A stretch of 64,000 nt of DNA from Gammaproteobacteria bacterium (GTDB taxonomy: Bacteria > Pseudomonadota > Gammaproteobacteria > Pseudomonadales > Azotimanducaceae). The number at the start of each line of letters is the position of its first letter. Positions within the stretch are counted from its first letter, which is position 1. The stretch covers positions 1 through 64,000 of the forward strand of contig VYDB01000042.1 in assembly GCA_009843635.1 (NCBI GenBank). Direction: 5' to 3'. Below the pieces are notes generated by a model. That model saw only the letters and a program-made list of their open reading frames with translations, was not told the origin of the DNA and did not search any database. The position numbers and the translations under genes were made by a program. Of the stretch, positions 58,848 to 64,000 are shown piece after piece.

Positions 58848-60218
58848 ATGAAGCAGACCATCGCCAATGTTCTCGATGACTCCGACCGCGCCGTTCTGCT
58901 GCACCCCTTCACCGACTTCGCCGCCCACAAGCGGTCCGGCGGACGCGCCTTCGTGGCTGCCGAGCACATCTATCTGACCGACGCCGAGGGCAAGCAGTAC
59001 TTGGACGGCATGTCTGGCCTGTGGTGCGTGAACCTCGGCTACAGCCAGCCGAAGATCGTGCGTGCCGTCACCGAGCAACTCGAACGGCTGCCCTACTACA
59101 ACAGCTTCTTCAACTGCACTACCGACACCACCATCGAGATGGCTGCGCGCCTGACCGCGGTGCTGCCGGAAGGATTCAACCACGTCTTCTTCACCAATTC
59201 AGGCTCCGAGGCCAACGACACCAACATCCGCTTGGTCCACCGCTATTTCGATCTCATCGGCCAGCCGCAGCGAAAGCTCATCATCAGCCGCAAGAACGCC
59301 TACCACGGCAGCACCATCGCCGCCGCCAGCCTCGGCGGCATGAGCAGCATGCACAAGCAGTTCACCGGCCTGCCCTACGTCCATCACATCGAGCAACCCT
59401 ATGCCTTTGAGAACGCGGGCGAACTCGACGAGGAGGCCTACGGCAAGGCGGCGGCGCGGCTTTTGTCGGAGAAGATCGACGAACTCGGCGAGGCCAATGT
59501 CGCCGCATTCATCGCCGAGCCCGTTCAAGGCGCCGGCGGCGTGATCATCCCGCCGCCAAACTACCTGGCCGAAGTGGGCCGCATCTGCGCCGAGCGCGGG
59601 GTGCTACTGATCAGCGACGAAGTCATCTGCGGCTTCGGCCGCACCGGCGAGTGGTTCGGCTGCCAGACCTACGGCGTGCGGCCAGACCTGATCACCTTCG
59701 CCAAGGCCGTCACCAATGGCTTCCAGGCCCTCGGCGGCGTGGCGGTTGCCGACAAGGTGGCGGACGTGCTCACCGCCGAAGGCGGCGAATTCGCCCATGG
59801 CTTCACCTATTCAGGACATCCGGTGGCCTGCGCGGCAGGCGTTGCCACCTTGGACATCTACCGGGAGACCGCCATCGTGGAAAAGGTGCAACAGGACACT
59901 GCCCACCACTGGCGCAATCGCTGGGGTGCGCTCATCGATCACCCCATCGTCGGCGAGGCCCGGACCCTAGGCTTGTTCGGCGCCTTGGAACTGGTGCGCG
60001 ACAAGGCCAGCCGGCAGCGCATCGACGCTGACCATCGCGCCGCCATCCATTGCCGCAACGCCGCCATCGACAACGGCCTGATGGTGCGCCAAGTGGGCGA
60101 CACCATCATCAGCGCCCCGCCGCTGATCGTCACCCGCGAAGAAATCGACGAGTTGATCCACGACCTGACCATCGCCTTGGACGCCACCGCCAGGCACTAT
60201 GGCCTGAACAGGCTTTAG
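58848..60218 (+). CDS. Class III aminotransferase (omega-amino acid/polyamine type)
   Basis: PLP-dependent omega-aminotransferase of 456 aa. The PLP lysine is Lys286 in TFAKAVTNGFQALGG; ISDEVICGFGRTGEWFG holds the aspartate that binds the pyridine nitrogen; TNSGSEANDTNIRL holds the phosphate-binding region. YLDGMSGLWCVNLGY and NLGYSQPKIV at the N-terminus are typical of the putrescine/beta-alanine-pyruvate group (SpuC, BauA). The start is ATG 58848. It is divergent from the amidohydrolase and PuuA-like genes, and its product could oxidise the terminal amino group of polyamines or their gamma-glutamyl derivatives. Confidence 0.9.
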   Translation: MKQTIANVLDDSDRAVLLHPFTDFAAHKRSGGRAFVAAEHIYLTDAEGKQYLDGMSGLWCVNLGYSQPKIVRAVTEQLERLPYYNSFFNCTTDTTIEMAARLTAVLPEGFNHVFFTNSGSEANDTNIRLVHRYFDLIGQPQRKLIISRKNAYHGSTIAAASLGGMSSMHKQFTGLPYVHHIEQPYAFENAGELDEEAYGKAAARLLSEKIDELGEANVAAFIAEPVQGAGGVIIPPPNYLAEVGRICAERGVLLISDEVICGFGRTGEWFGCQTYGVRPDLITFAKAVTNGFQALGGVAVADKVADVLTAEGGEFAHGFTYSGHPVACAAGVATLDIYRETAIVEKVQQDTAHHWRNRWGALIDHPIVGEARTLGLFGALELVRDKASRQRIDADHRAAIHCRNAAIDNGLMVRQVGDTIISAPPLIVTREEIDELIHDLTIALDATARHYGLNRL

Positions 60219-60234
60219 GGCACCGTTCAGGCAT

Positions 60235-60789
60235 TCAGTCCGGCGGCGGCTTGGGCGGCAGCGTTGGGGGTGGCACGCGGCGGAATTCGAAGCTTGGTTG
60301 GAGGCCGTCGTCGCCCGAGGGATTTGACGAACCACCGGCGCTCTCGCCTTGGCCGGTGGGGTCTTCCTCGGCGGTAATCGCGCCTCGGGAGATGAATCCA
60401 TTTAGGGGTTCGCCTTCGGTTAGCGCGGCGAGGGCGTCCTCGGCGGCTTGGGCGGTAGCCTCGTCCCAGGGCAGGCGGTGGGCGCGTGGTTCGCTGGCCA
60501 CCAAGCCCGCCGCGTCGAGTTCGCTGATCCAGAAGAAAATGCTGCCCGGCGAGCGGCTGGCCTTGTCCGGCTCCTCGATGGTGATCCAGTGCAGGCGAAA
60601 CTGCTCCGGCATGATGGCCGACGTCGCCCAGCCCATGAGTTGCTTGTGGCCCTCGAAGGCAACGACGTAGAAGCCGCTGGCCACGACGATGGCGCCGAGC
60701 TTCACCGCCAGCCCCCAACGGCTGGCTAACCCCAAGTTCAGCAGCAACGCCACGATGATGGCGTAAGCCAGGGATAGCGCGACGGTCAT
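60235..60789 (-). CDS. Membrane protein with proline-rich tail, third gene of channel set
   Basis: Unrecognised 184-aa protein. Two N-terminal transmembrane helices (about 3-22 and 27-45) are followed by a soluble region (FEGHKQLMGWATSAIMPEQF, FFWISELDAAGLVA, alanine-rich AQAAEDALAALTEGE) and an acidic, proline-rich tail ending PPPTLPPKPPPD. The start overlaps the stop of the ExbD-like gene by 4 bp, so it should be translated with it. The tail could span or contact the cell wall, as proline-rich TonB regions do; this is inference. Confidence 0.7.
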   Translation of the reverse strand: MTVALSLAYAIIVALLLNLGLASRWGLAVKLGAIVVASGFYVVAFEGHKQLMGWATSAIMPEQFRLHWITIEEPDKASRSPGSIFFWISELDAAGLVASEPRAHRLPWDEATAQAAEDALAALTEGEPLNGFISRGAITAEEDPTGQGESAGGSSNPSGDDGLQPSFEFRRVPPPTLPPKPPPD

Positions 60790-61403
60790 GCCTTGGCGGC
60801 GACGGCGCGGGTCAGCAGCCGCTTGCCCAACGTGTTGGTGTTCACCACTTGGCCGTCGGCATTGATCGAAAAGCGCACCGCGGTCCGCTCATCGCCCGCG
60901 CCTTGGAGCTCAAGGGTGTCGTAAAACACCACCACGGCGCTTGGGTTGAGCTTCTCGACCTTCACGGAGACCGGCAGGGGGACGCTGTAGTTGGCTTGGT
61001 AGTGCAGCAGGTTGACCACGTACTCCCCGGCCTGCAACGCCCGGATGGTCACCGTTTCCTGGTTGATTGGATTGGCGGTCTCGACGTTGTTGACCACCAT
61101 GCGGTCTTGGAACAGCCCCCGGTCGTCCCGGTCAAGGTGCATCAGGCCAGCGTCCCGGTTGTGGTACCAGACCAGGTTGCCGTGGGGATCCTCCACCAGC
61201 GCGTCAACGTCGTCCGGGTGGCGGTCCGCCCAGCGCACGGTGATCAGGATCTCCGCCTTGGACTCCACATCGCCCGCCTTGGTGGGGTCGGCCATGAGGC
61301 TGAACGCCGCCACGAACATGAAGGCGAAGCCGAGCAGCGCGTTGAACAGCAAATCGGTGAAGGCGTCCTGGGAGTCCCGCTGGCGGTAGATCCTATGGCG
61401 CAT
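60786..61403 (-). CDS. ExbD/MotB-like single-pass protein with DUF2135-like beta-sandwich
   Basis: A 205-aa protein with a short cytoplasmic N-terminus, one transmembrane helix at about 18-37 beginning with an aspartate (DLLFNALLGFAFMFVAAFSLM, Asp17), the position of the proton-carrying aspartate in ExbD, TolR and MotB. The periplasmic part (about 45-190) is beta-rich; HPDDVDALVEDPHGNLVWYHN followed by HLDRDDRG and AGEYVVNLLHYQ resembles the DUF2135 fold. No OmpA-like peptidoglycan-binding motif is seen. It overlaps the channel gene by 11 bp, so the two are coupled and probably form one ion-driven complex. Confidence 0.72.
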   Translation of the reverse strand: MRHRIYRQRDSQDAFTDLLFNALLGFAFMFVAAFSLMADPTKAGDVESKAEILITVRWADRHPDDVDALVEDPHGNLVWYHNRDAGLMHLDRDDRGLFQDRMVVNNVETANPINQETVTIRALQAGEYVVNLLHYQANYSVPLPVSVKVEKLNPSAVVVFYDTLELQGAGDERTAVRFSINADGQVVNTNTLGKRLLTRAVAAKA

Positions 61404-62064
61404 GATCCGCCGTCACCACCGAAAGGCGGGTGGCCAGCTCCGCCGCCGAGGCATCGAGAATGTGGTACTGCAGCTTGAGCAGCGTGCTGGTCACCAGCCC
61501 CGCCAAGGTGGTGTACAGGGCGACGGCCATGCCGCCGCTCATCTCCGTGAGCAGCCGCTGCATCAGGCCAGGGTCGAACTCGGTGATCTCGCCGATGGGC
61601 ATCAACATCAGGATGAAGCCGACCACGGTGCCCAACAGGCCGAGCTTGAGCAGCGCATCGCTGACGAAGTGGCCCAAGGCATGCCGGTTGGCCAGTTCAT
61701 CCGCGAAGGCCGTGAGCAGCGCCGTCAGGTCGCCGCCTCCTGCAGTCTTCCGGCTGGCCGTGAAGCGGCCAATCAGGGTGGCATCCGCAACCACATCCAT
61801 CGCATCGTCAGCCCCCGCATCGTTCAAATGCCGTTCGAGAACGGCGAACTCACGGCGCTCCCGGTTCAAGGCGTGGGCCAACATGAGCCAATGGCCGCTG
61901 GCCAACGCGTAGATGCTTAAGATTAGGTAGGAGATGTAGCTCTTGTCCGAGGTCAAGGCCAAGGCCAGCGCCCCTTGATCGGCGGCGACGTAGAAGCCGA
62001 ACAGGACCAGCCCCAAGATAATGACGGCCCGAGCAGTCAGGTTGGCGTCGGCAAGCGGGTGCAT
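61393..62064 (-). CDS. MotA/TolQ/ExbB proton-channel family protein
   Basis: A 223-aa membrane protein with four predicted helices (about 12-31, 42-64, 135-155 and 176-200). The C-terminal pair carries the family signature: KLGLLGTVVGFILMLM, then MSGGMAVALYTTLAGLVTSTLLK, corresponding to the proton-pathway helices of MotA, TolQ and ExbB. A cytoplasmic stretch lies between helices 2 and 3. Length fits the small ExbB/TolQ group. First gene of the minus-strand set; the 55-bp gap to divergent gpsA holds its promoter. No tonB, tolA or flagellar gene is near, so the load driven by this channel is unknown. Confidence 0.83.
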   Translation of the reverse strand: MHPLADANLTARAVIILGLVLFGFYVAADQGALALALTSDKSYISYLILSIYALASGHWLMLAHALNRERREFAVLERHLNDAGADDAMDVVADATLIGRFTASRKTAGGGDLTALLTAFADELANRHALGHFVSDALLKLGLLGTVVGFILMLMPIGEITEFDPGLMQRLLTEMSGGMAVALYTTLAGLVTSTLLKLQYHILDASAAELATRLSVVTADHAP

Positions 62065-62119
62065 GGGCGCAAATTATGGCACAACGGATACAATCGGGGC
62101 GGCAGTAGAGGAGAGCCAA

Positions 62120-63121
62120 ATGACCGGCATCGCAGTGATCGGCCTCGGCAACTTCGGCACGGCGCTGGCCCGCAACTGGACCTTCCACGGCAAAGCGGTA
62201 CGGGGCTGGACGGTGGAGGACGAAGTCTTCGCCAGCATCAAGAGCGCCGGCGTCAACGAGAAGTACTTGCCCGGCATCGAGCTGCCGGGCCTCAAGGCGA
62301 CCTTGGACTTGGGGGAGGCCGCGGAGGGCGCCGCCATCCTAGCCCTGGCGCTGCCCTCCCATGTCGTGCTTAGTGTTGTCGATCAGCTACTCGAACTGCT
62401 GCAGGATGGCCAAGTCCTGGTTGACTTGGCCAAGGGCTTGGCTCCCAACGAGGAGCTGGTGTCCGAAGCCATCGCCGCCAAGCTGGCCGCTGCCGGCCGC
62501 GGCAATCCGCTAGCGGTGATGACCGGCCCGACCATCGCCCCGGAACTGGCGTCCGGGGTTTTGACCACTGCCTTGGTGGCGTCGACCGACAAGGCGATTG
62601 CCCAGCAGTTGGCCGACCAACTGTCAACGCCCACGTTCAACGTGGCCCCTGCGGCCGACCCCTTGGGCGTTGAACTCTGGGGCGCGTTCAAGAACGTCAT
62701 CGCGCTGGCTTGCGGTGTGTCCGATGGCCTCAAGCTGACCGGCGGCCTCGGCGGCGACAACCTGAAGGCGGCCCTGTTCACGGTCGGCTTCAATGAGGGC
62801 CGCCGGGTTCTGACGGCGCTCGGCGCCCAACCGGAGACAGCCTTCAGCGCGGCTGGCATCGGCGATCTGTTCGTCACCGCCACCTCGCCCCACGGCCGCA
62901 ATCGGCGCACCGGCGAACTGCTCGGCTGCGGGCAGGCCCTCGACGAAGCCCTCGGCAGCACGGTTATGGTCTCCGAAGGCGTGCGGGCCACCCGCATGTT
63001 TGCCGCACGCACCGCCGCCGTGGGCATCTCCGCACCCTTCGTTACGCGGGTGGCCGAACTGCTTGACGGCAAGACAAGTGCCGAGGACGGCGTCCGGCGG
63101 ATGCTCTCGATTTCTGCCTAA
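62120..63121 (+). CDS. gpsA: Glycerol-3-phosphate dehydrogenase [NAD(P)+]
   Basis: Reduces dihydroxyacetone phosphate to sn-glycerol 3-phosphate for phospholipid synthesis, cytoplasmic. The 333-aa length is standard. The NAD-binding loop is VIGLGNFGTALA at residues 5-16, followed by the substrate segments AKGLAP, MTGPTIAPELASG, and the catalytic region LWGAFKNVIALACGVSDGL. GDLFVTATSPHGRNRRTG is a C-terminal signature. ATG 62120 follows GAGGAGAG. It is divergent from the ion-channel set and followed by a TolC-family gene. Confidence 0.96.
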   Translation: MTGIAVIGLGNFGTALARNWTFHGKAVRGWTVEDEVFASIKSAGVNEKYLPGIELPGLKATLDLGEAAEGAAILALALPSHVVLSVVDQLLELLQDGQVLVDLAKGLAPNEELVSEAIAAKLAAAGRGNPLAVMTGPTIAPELASGVLTTALVASTDKAIAQQLADQLSTPTFNVAPAADPLGVELWGAFKNVIALACGVSDGLKLTGGLGGDNLKAALFTVGFNEGRRVLTALGAQPETAFSAAGIGDLFVTATSPHGRNRRTGELLGCGQALDEALGSTVMVSEGVRATRMFAARTAAVGISAPFVTRVAELLDGKTSAEDGVRRMLSISA

Positions 63122-63156
63122 ACATCCACCTTCTGATAGACTTCCGCACCCTGCTC

Positions 63157-64000
63157 ATGAAGTTCAGCCACCCCATGGACAAAACGCCTTTTCGAGCCCG
63201 GTTGCGAATCCGGGCGTCCATCGGCGCGTTTGCCGCAGCGGCGCTCACGCTGCTGGCAGCGCCCGCGTTCGCGGTCGATATCGCTGACGCCTACGCCCAT
63301 GCCCAGCAGAACGATCCCGTTTTGAGCGCCGCCCAAGCGGGCTACCGGGCAAACCGGGAAATGGTTCCCCAAGCCCGGGCGGGGCTGCTGCCCAAGATCA
63401 ATCTGGGCGGCACCCTCAGCCGCAACAAGCGTTCCTTTCCAGGCGCAGTGGTGCAGGACACCGACCCGATGAGCCCGACCTTTGGGCGAATGATGGATTT
63501 GCCTTCGCAAACTTACACCGACCGCGCTTATCAAGCGCAATTGAACCAGCCGGTCGTCAATGTCAGCGCTTGGTTCGATCTCAAAAGCGCCACATCCCGC
63601 GTTCAGGCAGCCGAGGCGGCGCTCAACGCCACCTCCCAGAACTTGATCGTGCGGGTGGTGCAAGCCTACCTGAACGTGTTGCGCACGCAGGATCGCCTGG
63701 AAGCGGCCGAGGCCCAGGAAACCGCCGTCGGCAGGCAGCTTGAGCAGGTGCAGCAACGCTTCGAGGTGGGTTTGGTGGCCATCACGGACGTACTCGAAGC
63801 CCAGGCAGCCTTCGACAACTCCGCCGTGGCCCGCATTCAGGCGGAAGGCGACCTGCACGTGTTCTTCAATGCGCTGGCCACGCTCACCGGCGAGGACTAC
63901 CAATCGCTGGACCGGCTTGCCGAGGCGCTGCCCATCATCAATCCGGCGCCCGCCGACGAACAAGCCTGGGTGGATGCGGCGTTGGACTCCAACTTCAACG
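63157..64000 (+). CDS. tolC: TolC-family outer-membrane efflux protein, 3' end outside window
   Basis: Start of an outer-membrane channel protein of the TolC family, open to the right edge (281 residues visible). ATG 63157 or the in-frame ATG at 63175 gives a signal peptide ending APAFA. Mature sequence begins VDIADAYAHAQQNDPVLSAA, and the coiled helices of the periplasmic tunnel are visible in QARAGLLPKINLGG, NQPVVNVSAWFDLKSA, LRTQDRLEAAEAQE and VGLVAITDVLEAQAAFD. Its normal length is about 430-490 residues. Partner inner-membrane pumps are not in the window. It follows gpsA by 35 bp. Confidence 0.92.
   Translation, partial: MKFSHPMDKTPFRARLRIRASIGAFAAAALTLLAAPAFAVDIADAYAHAQQNDPVLSAAQAGYRANREMVPQARAGLLPKINLGGTLSRNKRSFPGAVVQDTDPMSPTFGRMMDLPSQTYTDRAYQAQLNQPVVNVSAWFDLKSATSRVQAAEAALNATSQNLIVRVVQAYLNVLRTQDRLEAAEAQETAVGRQLEQVQQRFEVGLVAITDVLEAQAAFDNSAVARIQAEGDLHVFFNALATLTGEDYQSLDRLAEALPIINPAPADEQAWVDAALDSNFN

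Noticed and set aside
1-64000. tRNA, rRNA, CRISPR arrays, insertion sequences, prophage genes
   Set aside because: None was recognised: no transposase, integrase or phage structural motif, no regular spaced repeats and no cloverleaf-like sequence in the intergenic gaps read by eye.

Overview
The window is GC-rich, densely coded bacterial chromosome. It most likely comes from a gammaproteobacterium, and the gene order moeB / lipB-dacA-rlpA-mltB-rodA-mrdA-rsfS-nadD-proA closely follows the Pseudomonas-type cell-wall elongation cluster. Two very large TonB-dependent receptors, many acyl-CoA enzymes, amidohydrolases, a sulfatase and a carotenoid oxygenase point to an aerobic heterotroph that scavenges organic matter, perhaps marine; that lifestyle reading is inference. 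No rRNA, tRNA, CRISPR array, prophage or insertion sequence was found.

Region 1 (1-11.3 kb) is core housekeeping: the 3' part of moeB, then a minus-strand run for lipoate attachment (lipB), peptidoglycan trimming and elongation (dacA, rlpA, mltB, rodA, mrdA), ribosome silencing (rsfS), NAD synthesis (nadD), proline synthesis (proA) and a LON-domain protein, followed by plus-strand uppP. rlmH and the ybeD-type gene, usually found in this cluster, are absent. Region 2 (11.3-15.4 kb) has an orphan NorQ/CbbQ-type ATPase with its NorD/CbbO-type VWA partner, and a PerM-type permease whose C-terminus is encoded by a palindromic repeat also seen at 7.75 kb.

Region 3 (15.5-36.3 kb) is accessory: a 1017-aa TonB receptor, a decayed isomerase gene, a VapBC-like toxin-antitoxin pair, then a plus-strand row (DUF3604 lipoprotein, small membrane protein, sulfatase, D-aminoacylase-like lipoprotein, carotenoid oxygenase). 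A minus-strand row follows (alpha-hydroxyacid oxidase, a second D-aminoacylase-like enzyme, acyl-CoA dehydrogenase), then a second TonB receptor and a YkvI-like transporter with an amidohydrolase.

Region 4 (36.5-55 kb) looks like a catabolic island for aromatic or branched acyl-CoA compounds. It holds a RidA protein, a fused 2-oxoacid (indolepyruvate-type) ferredoxin oxidoreductase, a nitronate-monooxygenase-like flavoprotein, an AMACR-type racemase, an AraC regulator, a crotonase, a ferredoxin, a phenylacetyl-CoA-epoxidase-like operon in which PaaD is split into two genes separated by paaB, a MaoC hydratase, an acyl-CoA dehydrogenase, a BisC-type molybdoenzyme, an MFS transporter, a duplicated dimeric-barrel protein and a DsbA-fold isomerase.

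Region 5 (55-60.2 kb) resembles a gamma-glutamyl-polyamine module: ChaC-like cyclotransferase, PuuA-like glutamine synthetase, amidohydrolase and a class III aminotransferase. Region 6 (60.2-64 kb) has a three-gene minus-strand set with a MotA/TolQ/ExbB-type channel, an ExbD-like protein carrying a periplasmic beta-sandwich resembling DUF2135, and a proline-tailed membrane protein. gpsA and the start of a TolC-family gene close the window. The region 6 set and the split-PaaD epoxidase are the best candidates for undescribed biology.
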